From positions 1 to 64,000 of the forward strand of contig BOKO01000014.1 of the NCBI GenBank assembly GCA_016861025.1: 64,000 nt of DNA, read 5' to 3'. Shown one piece after another: positions 18,449-29,242 of this stretch. Both the position numbers and the translations under genes were made by a program. The notes under the pieces are model-generated. The model did no database searches and was not told the origin of the DNA. It saw only the letters and a list, made by a program, of their open reading frames with translations. Source of the DNA: Chloroflexota bacterium (lineage in GTDB: Bacteria > Chloroflexota > Anaerolineae > Caldilineales > Caldilineaceae). Each line of letters opens with the position of its first letter. The stretch's first letter is position 1.

Positions 18449-19546
18449 CTATCTCCAACTGAATGTGCGCACGCTGCTGATCGGGCTGGCTGCTTCGAGC
18501 AAGGCGCGTCCGTCGGCGTCGCGACGAACGCGCACAACCGAGACCAGCCAGGCGTAATCCGCCGCCACACCCTCCGCCGGCGCCACCGAAGGTTCGAGCC
18601 GATGGGTCGGTTGTTTTGTCCACGTTGTGGGCAGGGTGCGCGCTGCCAGGTTGCGCGGCAGAATCTGTAGGACGTACCATTCATTTTCCGCTAACTGGTC
18701 GACGCCGGCCCACTCGAAGATCACAGGTTCGGTGCGAGAGACGACGGCGCCCTCCTGCGGGGCTATCAGACGCAATTGAGCATACGTCGCCGGCTGGCCT
18801 GTCTGCCCTGATTGCGCGGATGGGTTTTCCATCTCCACCTGCAATGCTTCGGGCGGCGCGCCTGAAATGGGGACGATAAGTACATCTCCAGGACGAATAA
18901 ACTGACCGGCCGCCAGTTTGTTGGCGGTCAACAAACTCTCCACCGTGCTGCCAAACTTGGTTGCAATGGTGCTCAGCGTATCGCCGGAGGTGACAATGTA
19001 CTCGAATTCGGTCGTCACCGCACGCAATTGCGCCACGGCGCTGTCGCGCAAGACCGGAATCGTCAATTCGTCGCCGATGCGAATCAATTCGCTGCTCAAG
19101 TTGTTGGCGCGCTGAATCTCCTCCACCGACACATCGTATTGAATGGCGAGCGAGAGCAATGTTTCGCCGGCGCCAACGATGTGTCGGAGCAGAACGGTCT
19201 CCTGTGTGATCGGAATTGCCGTAGCCGTCGGCGGCGGCGTGACGGTCGGCGTAGGCGTCACCGTCGCCTGCATGAGCGGAATGCTCGTCGGCAGAATCGC
19301 CTGCACGACATCCGTTTGATCCGCCTCGCGCACGGACTCGGTGCCGACGCGCCACCAAAAGACAAGCACGCCGAGCACAGCAGCAACAAGAATCACATCG
19401 ATCCAGGAAAAACGACGCCCGCGCTGCGTTTGGCTACGCAGGTCGTAGCCGCACATAAAACAGCTTTCTGCATTGCGCGTCACCCGTGTGCCGCAATTCG
19501 GGCAACGCCGCTCTGCAACGGTCGGGGCAATTCGTTCTTGTGCCAT
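18449..19546 (-). CDS. Zinc-ribbon, single-span membrane protein with two LysM domains
   Basis: The 365-residue protein has, in order: a cytoplasmic zinc ribbon (CPNC at 15-18 and CFMC at 29-32), a transmembrane helix at about 48-66, a Pro/Thr-rich linker (90-115), two LysM domains (about 122-165 and 183-228), and a C-terminal beta domain that may be Ig-like. LysM binds N-acetylglucosamine in cell wall or surface glycans, so the ribbon would sit inside and LysM outside. It heads the operon LysM-VOC-DUF429-DUF1028. The sensor or wall-anchoring role is inference. The gap to uvrB (19547-19711) holds the uvrB promoter. Confidence 0.75.
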   Translation of the reverse strand: MAQERIAPTVAERRCPNCGTRVTRNAESCFMCGYDLRSQTQRGRRFSWIDVILVAAVLGVLVFWWRVGTESVREADQTDVVQAILPTSIPLMQATVTPTPTVTPPPTATAIPITQETVLLRHIVGAGETLLSLAIQYDVSVEEIQRANNLSSELIRIGDELTIPVLRDSAVAQLRAVTTEFEYIVTSGDTLSTIATKFGSTVESLLTANKLAAGQFIRPGDVLIVPISGAPPEALQVEMENPSAQSGQTGQPATYAQLRLIAPQEGAVVSRTEPVIFEWAGVDQLAENEWYVLQILPRNLAARTLPTTWTKQPTHRLEPSVAPAEGVAADYAWLVSVVRVRRDADGRALLEAASPISSVRTFSWR

Positions 19547-19621
19547 TGGCTGAATTATAGCATGGATTTTTTTGCTATGCAGAAACGATTCGCAAGAGAT
19601 TTCATCCCTGTTTCACCTGGT

Positions 19622-19650
19622 TGGACATTCGCTCGAATTTCCGCTATACT
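19622..19650 (+). promoter_or_regulatory. uvrB promoter
   Basis: TGGACA at 19622-19627 and TATACT at 19645-19650 are each one base from the sigma-70 consensus and are 17 bases apart. The start region falls on the LexA-type box at 19661-19672. Confidence 0.65.
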
Positions 19651-19660
19651 GACACATCTA

Positions 19661-19672
19661 GAACCTATGTTC
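19661..19672 (+). promoter_or_regulatory. LexA (SOS) box upstream of uvrB
   Basis: GAAC-CTAT-GTTC is a perfect match to the GAAC-N4-GTTC core of Gram-positive-type LexA operators. It is 10 bases past the -10 element, at the expected transcription start, and 39 bases before the uvrB ATG. Binding here would block initiation until the SOS response. uvrB is a classic SOS gene, which supports the call. Confidence 0.65.
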
Positions 19673-19711
19673 GATGCACTGTCCGTTGCATAGAGGAGCG
19701 TTCAGAGAGCT

Positions 19712-21742
<2,031 letters not shown>

Positions 21743-21763
21743 TTGCGCAAAAGCAGGAAAACC

Positions 21764-23038
21764 ATGATGCAGGAAGTCGTAATTGTCAGCGCCGTGCGCA
21801 CGCCGATCGGAGCGATCCGCGGGGCGCTGGCGTCGGTGCGACCGGATGATCTGGCGGCAATCGTCATTAAAGAAGCGGTGACCCGCGCCGGGATCGACGG
21901 CGCGCAGGTTGAGGAAGTGTACATGGGCTGCGCCAATCAGGCGGGCGAAGACAACCGCAACGTGGCGCGCATGGGCTTACTGTTGGCCGGGCTGCCGCAC
22001 AGCGTCGCTGGCGTCACCTTCAACCGACTTTGCGCCAGTGGGCTGAACGCCGTCAACCAGGCGGCGCGCGCCATCGCTTGTGGAGAGGGCGATGTCTTCG
22101 TAGCGGGCGGCGTCGAGAGCATGACGCGCGCACCCTATTCTCTCCCCAAGAATCCGGTCGGCTTTGGGCCGTCCGGCAACATCACCGCCTATGACACCTC
22201 GTTGGGTTGGCGCTACCCAAACCCCAAAATGGAGGCGCTCTTCCCGCTCGAAGCAATGGGCGAAACCGCTGAGAACATCTACGAGCGCAGCCGAGCCGGC
22301 GAAATTGCCGGCGGTGAGATCACACGCGCGGAACAAGATCGCTTCGCTTTACAAAGTCAGCAACGCGCCATCGACGCCATCAACGCCGGTCGCTTCCGCC
22401 GCGAGATTGTCGCTGTGCCGATTCCGCAAAGCAAAGGGGAGCCCCTCCTCTTCGACACCGACGAATATCCACGCGCCAAAAAAAGCGCCGAGGGCTATGT
22501 GCTCGATACAAGTCTCGACAAACTGGCGGCGCTCAAACCGGCTTTTCGTAAGGGTGGAACAGTGACGGCCGGAAACTCCAGCGGCCTAAACGACGGCGCG
22601 GCTGCGCTTGTTCTGATGTCGCGCCGCAAAGCGGAAACGTTAGGGGTTAAACCGTTGGCGCGTTGGGTGGCGTCGGCGGCGGCTGGCGTCGACCCGCGCG
22701 TGATGGGGCTGGGGCCGGTCGCTGCCGTGCATAAAGTTCTCAACCGCGCCGGATTGACGCTGGCTGACATCGACCTGGTGGAACTCAACGAAGCCTTTGC
22801 CGTGCAGGCGCTGGCAGTGCTGCGCGAGCTGGGCTTGAGCGAAGCGATCACCAATGTCAACGGCGGCGCCATCGCCCTCGGCCACCCGCTCGGCTGCTCC
22901 GGCGCGCGCATCCTGACCACGCTGATTCATGAAATGCATCGCCGCGTTGCAGCTGGTCAACCTCTACGCTACGGGCTGGCAACCCTCTGCGTCGGCGTCG
23001 GTCAGGGCGAAGCGACCATCGTCGCATTAGAAAAATAA
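21764..23038 (+). CDS. Thiolase family acetyl-CoA acyltransferase
   Basis: The 424-residue protein joins or cleaves acyl-CoA units. Thiolase landmarks: VRTPIGAIRG at the N-terminus, the nucleophile Cys in FNRLCASGLNAV, NVNGGAIALGHPLGCSGARI with the second-site His, and LCVGVGQGEA with the proton-donating Cys. ATG at 21764 has AGGA seven bases upstream; a second ATG follows directly, and a TTG at 21743 is less likely. It lies 21 bases after uvrB in the same direction but has no functional link to repair. It could serve fatty-acid beta-oxidation or acetoacetyl-CoA synthesis; the sequence does not decide. Confidence 0.92.
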   Translation: MMQEVVIVSAVRTPIGAIRGALASVRPDDLAAIVIKEAVTRAGIDGAQVEEVYMGCANQAGEDNRNVARMGLLLAGLPHSVAGVTFNRLCASGLNAVNQAARAIACGEGDVFVAGGVESMTRAPYSLPKNPVGFGPSGNITAYDTSLGWRYPNPKMEALFPLEAMGETAENIYERSRAGEIAGGEITRAEQDRFALQSQQRAIDAINAGRFRREIVAVPIPQSKGEPLLFDTDEYPRAKKSAEGYVLDTSLDKLAALKPAFRKGGTVTAGNSSGLNDGAAALVLMSRRKAETLGVKPLARWVASAAAGVDPRVMGLGPVAAVHKVLNRAGLTLADIDLVELNEAFAVQALAVLRELGLSEAITNVNGGAIALGHPLGCSGARILTTLIHEMHRRVAAGQPLRYGLATLCVGVGQGEATIVALEK

Positions 23039-23130
23039 CCTCTGGCGCGACCTCTCATCATCTCAGTCACAAAGAAGAGATCGCCTGGGCTTTGTTCCAG
23101 AAAATCTTCGAGCAATGCACCATCTTCTTT

Positions 23131-25947
23131 TCAACGGCGAAGAGGATACTCAAACGTGTAACGTCCCGAACCGACCGTCAGCCATAGATCCGCCCCACGT
23201 TGAGTGGGATGCGAAACGCCGGTGGCTTCCGCAAACGGGGCGCCGCTTTCCGTGACTTCGGCCAGAGAAGCGCCTGGCAGCGTCACCTCGGCGCTCGTGT
23301 TCGCCGGGATGGCGATGTGCAGGCGCAACCTGTCCCCATCGATTTGCCAATCCGAAACAATCCGTCCGTGCACGGAGTCATAGGAGGCGCGGGCGCCGGT
23401 CAGCCCATCGCCCGGCATAGGGTGGATGCGGATGCGTTTGTAGCCCGGTGCAGCGGCCTCGATCCCCGCCACTTTGCAGTGCAAAAAGTTGACCACAGCG
23501 CCGGGGCTATAGTGGTTCAGCGAGGCGTGCGGCTCGCCTTCTGCGTCGATGCCCTCCCACGCCTCCCAGATCGTCGTCGCGCCTTTGGTGACGGCGTACA
23601 ACCAGGAAGGAGCCGTCTTCTGGGTCAACAGATCGTAGGCTACGTCCAGCCGGCCGTTCTCCGCCAGCACTTCGCACAGGAAGACCGTAGAAAGGAAGCC
23701 CGTGCCGACATGGTTGCCGCTGGTCCGCACCAGCCGCACGAGATGCTCAACGATGGCCGGCTTCAGCTCCTCCGGCGCCAGGTCGAAAGCGAGCACGCGC
23801 ACATAGGAAGCCTGCCGATCGGGATGGATGCGACCATCTTTGCCGATGAACTCCGCTGCATAGGCCGCCTTGATCTGATCCGCCAAGGAGCCATAGAAGG
23901 CGGCGTCTTCGCTCTTGCCCAGCGCTTCCGCTGCTTTGGCCAGAAGGTGCGTGGAGTAGGCGAAGTAGGCGGTGGCCACCACAGGCTCGCCCAGGTAGAA
24001 CCGCTTCAGGATGCCAAGAAACGTGTTCAGGCCGCCGCTTTCGCCGGGTTCGAGCCACTCTCCCCAGTGATAGTTGGTGTCCCAGATCAGATGTTGACGC
24101 TTGCGACGCTCCTTGTTGAAAAGATAGCGCGGGTTCAGATATTTGGACCGGTTGGCGTGCGTGGCTCGCTTGCGCATATATTCGACCCACGCTTTCATGT
24201 TTTCGTACTGGTTTTCCAGAAATTCGAGGTCTCCGTACGCCTGATAGAGCGCCCAGGGGATGATCGTCGCAGCGTCGCCCCAGCCTGCGGAGCCTTCCAA
24301 CTTTGTCAGGAAGTTCATGGGGAATGGCTTCTTCACCAGCTGCTCCGGGTTGGGAACAAAGTTGCCCACCATGCCATTCGAATATTGCTCCAGGGTCAGT
24401 TCCTTCAGCCATTTGCGGAAAAAGGCGCGCACGTCCATCAGAAAGGCGGCGGAGGGGGCAAAAATCTGAGCGTCGCCCGTCCAACCGGCGCGCTCACGCT
24501 GCGGGCAGTCGGTCGGCAGGTCGAGGAAGTTGCCCTTCATGCTCCATTCAACGTTTTTGTGGAGGCGGTTGATGAGCGGATCGGAGCACTCGAACGAGCC
24601 GGTCGGCTCCATGTCGCTGTAGATGGCGACGGAGTAGAAATCATCCGGGTTGATTGCGCCCGGCCACCCTTCCACTTTCACGTAACGGAAGCCGTGCACG
24701 GTGAAGCGCGGCTCGTATTCCTCGACGCCCTCCCCTTTCAGGATGTATTGCACCTGCTGGAAGGGGTTCTTTTCCGGGTCGGGTTTGCCAAAAAGAAGAA
24801 GATGCGCCAGGGTGAAATTGCCGTCCTTATCCAACGCCTCGCCGTGCGTCAGACGCACGACGGCGCCTTCGGGACCTTTCACTTTGAAATGCACGACGCC
24901 GGCCAGATTCTGCCCGAAATCGAGCACGGTCTCGCCTTTGGGCGTTGGGAGGACGGTGGGCGTGAAGGTCTCCTTGCGGCGCACGGGCGGCCCCATCGAG
25001 GCGACCAGAGGCTGCTTGGGGTGTGAAACCACGCGCACGCCTTGCCAACCCCGGTCGTCGAAATCGGGCGCGCACCAGCCGGGCATCTCCAGCCGAGCGT
25101 CGTATATCTCGCCGTCCTTCAGGTCCGATTTCAAAATGGGTCCGGTCGTCGCCTTCCACGCCGAATCAGTTCCGATGACGAGCTGCGTCCCTTGCGCAGT
25201 CTCCACGACAAGCATCGCCAACAGCGCCAATCGATCGCCGTATACGTTGCGATGACCGGCGATGTGCACTTTGCCGCGATGCCAGCCATCGCCCAGGATG
25301 GCGCCGAGCGCGTTGTCTCCCTCCTGCATCAGCGCGGTGACGTCGTACACCTGATATTGAAGCATCTTGTGGTAGGGGGTGAAGCCGGGCGTGAAGCACT
25401 GGTCGCCTACGCGCTGGCCGTTGAGCCAGGCCTCGTAGATCCCGTGCGCAGTGATGTAAAGACGCGCGGAGCGCGCCGGCGCGTCTAGCCGGAAGGCGCG
25501 GCGGAAGAATGGGCAGGGCTTGAACGCCTCTGGGTCTTCATCCCATCCCACCTCGATCCATTCTGCAGTCCATTCTTTGGGATCGAGCAACCCCATCTCC
25601 CACCAGGCGGGCTCGCTCCAGGCCGAGGCGCGATCCTGCTCATCCCAGACGCGCACGCGCCAGAAATAGCGTCGCCGGGGGCGCATCTCGACGCCTGTGC
25701 AGCGCACAAAGGCGGCGTCGGACGTCACCTTGCCGGTGTCCCACAGCAGATTCTCGCCCTGCGTCAGGTTGTTCAGCGCGTCGGCCACCTGCACCTGGTA
25801 GGCGCTCTGAACGACGCCGCGCGCATCCGCCTCGATCCGCCATTCCAACCGCAGGCGCCGCGCGTCAATGCCGAGAGGGTTTTCCAGATATTCGGTGCGC
25901 AAATGCTGGATGGAAATCGGGGCGGGTGGGGTCTCGTGCGTCGCCAT
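23131..25947 (-). CDS. Alpha-L-rhamnosidase (GH78)
   Basis: The 938-residue protein has the multi-domain layout of bacterial GH78 enzymes: N-terminal Bac_rhamnosid_N-type beta domains (about 10-330, with YISAHG-like RLYITAHGIYEAWLNGQRVG), a middle domain with VLDFGQNLAGVVHFKV, the (alpha/alpha)6 catalytic barrel from about 455 with DLPTDCPQRERAGWTGDAQIF, here key residues Asp-Cys-Pro-Gln-Arg-Glu and Gly-Asp-Ala, and a C-terminal beta domain. GH78 enzymes remove terminal rhamnose from glycans or glycosides. No signal peptide is visible. GAGGAGGAG precedes the ATG. The gene starts nine bases after a TetR regulator and is probably controlled by it. Confidence 0.92.
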   Translation of the reverse strand: MATHETPPAPISIQHLRTEYLENPLGIDARRLRLEWRIEADARGVVQSAYQVQVADALNNLTQGENLLWDTGKVTSDAAFVRCTGVEMRPRRRYFWRVRVWDEQDRASAWSEPAWWEMGLLDPKEWTAEWIEVGWDEDPEAFKPCPFFRRAFRLDAPARSARLYITAHGIYEAWLNGQRVGDQCFTPGFTPYHKMLQYQVYDVTALMQEGDNALGAILGDGWHRGKVHIAGHRNVYGDRLALLAMLVVETAQGTQLVIGTDSAWKATTGPILKSDLKDGEIYDARLEMPGWCAPDFDDRGWQGVRVVSHPKQPLVASMGPPVRRKETFTPTVLPTPKGETVLDFGQNLAGVVHFKVKGPEGAVVRLTHGEALDKDGNFTLAHLLLFGKPDPEKNPFQQVQYILKGEGVEEYEPRFTVHGFRYVKVEGWPGAINPDDFYSVAIYSDMEPTGSFECSDPLINRLHKNVEWSMKGNFLDLPTDCPQRERAGWTGDAQIFAPSAAFLMDVRAFFRKWLKELTLEQYSNGMVGNFVPNPEQLVKKPFPMNFLTKLEGSAGWGDAATIIPWALYQAYGDLEFLENQYENMKAWVEYMRKRATHANRSKYLNPRYLFNKERRKRQHLIWDTNYHWGEWLEPGESGGLNTFLGILKRFYLGEPVVATAYFAYSTHLLAKAAEALGKSEDAAFYGSLADQIKAAYAAEFIGKDGRIHPDRQASYVRVLAFDLAPEELKPAIVEHLVRLVRTSGNHVGTGFLSTVFLCEVLAENGRLDVAYDLLTQKTAPSWLYAVTKGATTIWEAWEGIDAEGEPHASLNHYSPGAVVNFLHCKVAGIEAAAPGYKRIRIHPMPGDGLTGARASYDSVHGRIVSDWQIDGDRLRLHIAIPANTSAEVTLPGASLAEVTESGAPFAEATGVSHPTQRGADLWLTVGSGRYTFEYPLRR

Positions 25948-25956
25948 TGCTCCTCC

Positions 25957-26616
25957 TCAGTTGTCTTTGCTTGCAGTTTCACGTAGGCAGTGCTCGATAT
26001 AGATCGTGACCATCTCTTCAAAGACGCCCAGATGCGCTTCCAGCGGGATCGCTGCGTCGCTCCACGTGAGCTCCCCGCGCAGGGCGATCTTTTCTAGAAA
26101 CCAGATCGTGGCGCTCAAAATCACCTCTGCGCGGCTGCTCTCCGACGCAGCTTTTGGGCGCTCAACCAACTCGATCCCTTTCCAGTGCGTCCGCAGCCGA
26201 TCTTTCGTGCGCTGCGGAATCTCTGCATCAAAGGGGTGATCCAGGTAAAGGCTGTCGAACATGCCGATGTAGCGGTAGGCGTCGCGCAACTGATCAAAAC
26301 TGCGCACCATGCGTTGCACCGCCGCCTTCACCGTCTCCAGGGAAGGCTCGAGTCCCTCCGCATCCAGCCCAACCGTCGATGCAATACGCCCCAACATGCG
26401 AATCTGAATCTCAACCGCAATGGCGTCGATGTGAGGGAAATAACGGTAGAGGGTGACTTTGGAGATGCCGGCTGCGGCGGCGATGTCCACCATTTGGGTC
26501 TTGTCGAGACCCTTTTCCAGAAACAGCTTTTCCGCAGCCGACAGGATAGCGTTGCGTTGCTCATCAACCTGGTGCTTGCCCTGTTGACGATTGCGCGCTG
26601 ACCGGGATGATTGCAC
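25957..26616 (-). CDS. TetR family regulator of the rhamnosidase operon
   Basis: The 219-residue protein has an N-terminal TetR DNA-binding domain: ILSAAEKLFLEKGLDKTQMVDIAAAAGISKVTLYRYFP with the helix-turn-helix at about residues 40-60. The C-terminal helices form the ligand and dimer domain and are not diagnostic. It starts at GTG 26616 with GAGG five bases upstream. Two 19-bp operators and a probable promoter lie just upstream, so it should repress its own transcription and that of the rhamnosidase gene nine bases downstream. The inducer may be a rhamnose-containing glycoside or product; that is inference from position. Confidence 0.85.
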   Translation of the reverse strand: MQSSRSARNRQQGKHQVDEQRNAILSAAEKLFLEKGLDKTQMVDIAAAAGISKVTLYRYFPHIDAIAVEIQIRMLGRIASTVGLDAEGLEPSLETVKAAVQRMVRSFDQLRDAYRYIGMFDSLYLDHPFDAEIPQRTKDRLRTHWKGIELVERPKAASESSRAEVILSATIWFLEKIALRGELTWSDAAIPLEAHLGVFEEMVTIYIEHCLRETASKDN

Positions 26617-26637
26617 AATTGCCTCACTGCGACTTAT

Positions 26638-26679
26638 ATGTAACCTGGAGTTTCATACAAATGTTACTCCAAGTTACAT
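26638..26679 (-). promoter_or_regulatory. Tandem TetR-type operators
   Basis: Two 19-bp imperfect palindromes share the form ATGTWAC-N5-GTTWCAT: 26638-26656 (ATGTAAC-CTGGA-GTTTCAT) and 26661-26679 (ATGTTAC-TCCAA-GTTACAT), centres 23 bases apart. The pair also forms a larger dyad. A TTGACG at 26689-26684 and TAACAT at 26666-26661, 17 bases apart on the minus strand, could be the promoter, with the operators over its spacer and start. The regulator's GTG is 22 bases downstream. No gene was supported in 26680-26791. Confidence 0.6.
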
Positions 26680-26791
26680 ATATCGTCAATTCTTGTCGCG
26701 CCAGAGACGATAATCTGCTTGAATTACTGAAATGGGAGATGCACTGCTATCGGAAGCGCCTGAAGATGCGCAACGCCAACTGGCTCGAACG

Positions 26792-28129
26792 TTAGTCCAG
26801 ATGCGCCGCCTCGTCGGCGATCGACAGAGCGTCGTTGACGATTGCCATCGTCTCTCGCAGCTCCGTCTCGGTAACGCACAGCGGCGGGTTCGTATGCAAT
26901 AAATTGCGCCAGAGATACGTATAGACGCCATGCTCGCGCAAATACGCAGCGATCCGCGGCATCACGTCGCCGCCGCCGGTGTAGGGCGCCAAAGGCTCTT
27001 TGCTCTCTTGATCTCTGACCAGCTCGATGCAGCCAAGCAAGCCAATCGAACGCACATCGCCGATCGAAGGGTGCTCGGTCTTTAGCTCGTCGTGCAGTTC
27101 AGCCAGCACACGCCCCATGCGTTGTGCATTGCCGACGAGATCGTCCTCTTCGATCACCTGAATCGTCGCCAATGCTGCGGCCAGACACATCGGGTGTGCG
27201 CTGTAGGTCAGCCCGCCGTAGAAGACGTTCTTGCGGAAATGATCGAACACGCGGTCGTTCACCGCCACGGCGCTAAGCGGTAGATACGCCGAGGTCAGCC
27301 CTTTCGCCATGGTCATGATATCGGGCGCTACGTCCCAGTGATCGACGCCAAACCATGCGCCGGTGCGTCCGAAGCCGGTCATCACCTCGTCACATATCAA
27401 CAAAATGTCATGACGGTTGCACAACTCGCGCACACCCTGCAAATAACCGTCGGGCGGGACGATCACGCCGTTGGTTCCTGTCACCGTCTCGAGCAGAATC
27501 GCTGCAATTGTATGCGGTCCCTCGAACATGACGATCTCCTCGAGCTGCTCCAGACAACGCTGTGCGAAATCAGCGTCGCTGTCGCCGGCGCGATAGAGCG
27601 CGCTGCGATATTTATAGGGGTCTGGAATACGCACCACGCCAGGTATACCGGGTTCACTGGCCCAGCGTCGGTGATCGCCGGTGAGGCTAATCGAGCCAAA
27701 TGTAGCGCCGTGATAGGAGCGGTAGCGTGCGAGCACCTTGTGACGACCGGTCACGCCGCGCGCCATCTTGACGGCGTTCTCGTTGGCGTCTCCGCCGCTG
27801 ACGCCAAAAAAGAAGTGTTCGAGACCGGCGGGGGTGTGCTGCGCCAGCCGCTCCCCCAGCTCGGCGCGCACGCGCGTAACCATTCCTGGGCCGGCATAGG
27901 CGAGTTCGTCAGCCTGCGCCTTGATCGCCTCGATCACGCGACGGTCGCCGTGGCCGATGTTCACGCACATCGACTGCGAGTTGAGGTCAAAGTAGCGGCG
28001 TCCGTCCGCGTCCCAGAAATAACAGCCTTCCCCACGCACCATGGCAATCGGGTTGACAGCATCTTGCGCCGACCACGAAAAGAAATTGTGCGCGCGTGCA
28101 CGCGCAATCAACTCGCTGCTCGCTGACAT
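26792..28129 (-). CDS. Class III pyridoxal-phosphate aminotransferase
   Basis: The 445-residue protein belongs to the omega-amino acid/GABA-type aminotransferases. Landmarks: GEGCYFWDADGRRYFDLNSQ near residue 35, FFGVSGGDANENAVKMAR, the SYHGATFGS motif, LLICDEVMTGFGRTG with the cofactor-binding Asp, and the PLP lysine in MAKGLTSAYLPL. The family moves amino groups from omega-amines such as beta-alanine, taurine, putrescine or GABA to an oxo acid; the exact donor cannot be read from sequence. It starts 17 bases after the LysM lipoprotein stop, so both are probably in one transcript, with no obvious functional link. Confidence 0.88.
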   Translation of the reverse strand: MSASSELIARARAHNFFSWSAQDAVNPIAMVRGEGCYFWDADGRRYFDLNSQSMCVNIGHGDRRVIEAIKAQADELAYAGPGMVTRVRAELGERLAQHTPAGLEHFFFGVSGGDANENAVKMARGVTGRHKVLARYRSYHGATFGSISLTGDHRRWASEPGIPGVVRIPDPYKYRSALYRAGDSDADFAQRCLEQLEEIVMFEGPHTIAAILLETVTGTNGVIVPPDGYLQGVRELCNRHDILLICDEVMTGFGRTGAWFGVDHWDVAPDIMTMAKGLTSAYLPLSAVAVNDRVFDHFRKNVFYGGLTYSAHPMCLAAALATIQVIEEDDLVGNAQRMGRVLAELHDELKTEHPSIGDVRSIGLLGCIELVRDQESKEPLAPYTGGGDVMPRIAAYLREHGVYTYLWRNLLHTNPPLCVTETELRETMAIVNDALSIADEAAHLD

Positions 28130-28146
28130 AAAATTCTCGCGGCAAG

Positions 28147-29091
28147 TTATGGACGGGGGATCAGCAGCCGCTGCCCGACCATGATTGTATTGGGATCGCT
28201 CAATTCGTTAGCGGCCATGATGGCTTGCGTCGTCACGCCATATTGTTGTGCAATGCCAGAGAGACTTTCGCCCGACTGCACGACATGGACAATGCTACGC
28301 GCTTCGAGCATCTGACGCTGCGTTACGCCAGGGATGACCAACTGCTGGCCTGCGCGCAACAGGTTGGGGTTGGCAATGCCGTTGACGGCGCTGATGTCAG
28401 CGGCGTTGACGCCATAGAGCGCGGCAATGCTGCTCAATGTCTCGTCTGGTTGGACGATGTGAATGACCGGTTCTTGCGCGTCAATCGTCGTCGCACCTGC
28501 GCCCGGTGCAGCAGTCGCGGCGCCGCCTGGAACGTTGCTGCCCGCGCCGGCCGGTGCAGTCATGCCGGGGATCAGCAATTCCTGGCCGACCTGCAGCGCG
28601 TCAGGATTCAGGATATTGTTCAACTCGATCAGTCGATTGGGATTTACGCCATACTGCGCTGCAATGCTCGACAAGGTCTCGTTGGCTTTCACCGTATGGC
28701 GGAACGGTTCTGGCGTTGGCGTTGGATCGGGTTCGGGGACGCGCAGAATTTGTCCGGCAAAAATGTTGTCATCGCGCAAGTTATTCAGCTCACGCAGTTG
28801 CTGAGTTGAGATGTTAAAGCGCGCCGCAATGCTGTTGATCGTATCGCCTGCCACCACCGTATATTGGAATATTTCTCTGGTCGCAGTCGGTTCAAGGGTG
28901 GGCGTGCTGACATCCGGCGAAGGAGAGGGGGTGGCCGTGCTCGCATCGACCATTTCGACAATCGGTTCGGCGCCTCCTTGTTCGCTGGCGGGCGTCATTG
29001 TTGGAGACGGCGTAGGGCGTTCACGCGTGCACGCAGTCAGCGAGAGGACAGCAAGAAATACAAGACAGGAAAGCAGGAATTGGGTGCGCAC
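28147..29091 (-). CDS. LysM lipoprotein with four LysM domains
   Basis: The 314-residue protein is exported and likely lipid-anchored: a signal peptide with hydrophobic FLLSCLVFLAVL is followed by the lipobox SLTAC. A Pro/Thr/Ser-rich stretch leads to four LysM domains at about residues 74-119, 129-176, 211-257 and 267-313, each with the family's GDTxxSIAxxY/F and LxVGQxLxIP pattern. LysM binds N-acetylglucosamine-containing glycans, so it may attach the protein to the envelope. The GTG at 29091 is preferred because GGGGAGG lies seven bases upstream. No catalytic domain is present. Confidence 0.85.
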   Translation of the reverse strand: MRTQFLLSCLVFLAVLSLTACTRERPTPSPTMTPASEQGGAEPIVEMVDASTATPSPSPDVSTPTLEPTATREIFQYTVVAGDTINSIAARFNISTQQLRELNNLRDDNIFAGQILRVPEPDPTPTPEPFRHTVKANETLSSIAAQYGVNPNRLIELNNILNPDALQVGQELLIPGMTAPAGAGSNVPGGAATAAPGAGATTIDAQEPVIHIVQPDETLSSIAALYGVNAADISAVNGIANPNLLRAGQQLVIPGVTQRQMLEARSIVHVVQSGESLSGIAQQYGVTTQAIMAANELSDPNTIMVGQRLLIPRP

Positions 29092-29242
29092 GACTATACC
29101 TCCCCGGTGATGAAATTGCCGCGTTTGCAACAATTATAGCAATTCCTCCCATTTGTCACAATTGTATGCGCAAAGGGTTTGCCGCCTGCTTTCGGACAGG
29201 CTGAATGTCAAAAATTGCGATAGCACCACAATCGTCTATCCT

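Noticed and set aside
18435..18680. N-terminal extension of the VOC protein
   Set aside because: It overlaps the LysM gene, is low-complexity Arg/Gly/Ala sequence, and the TTG at 18434 has a good ribosome site.
26607..26795. A 62-codon plus-strand frame between TetR and aminotransferase genes
   Set aside because: It spans the TetR operators and has no motif or ribosome site.
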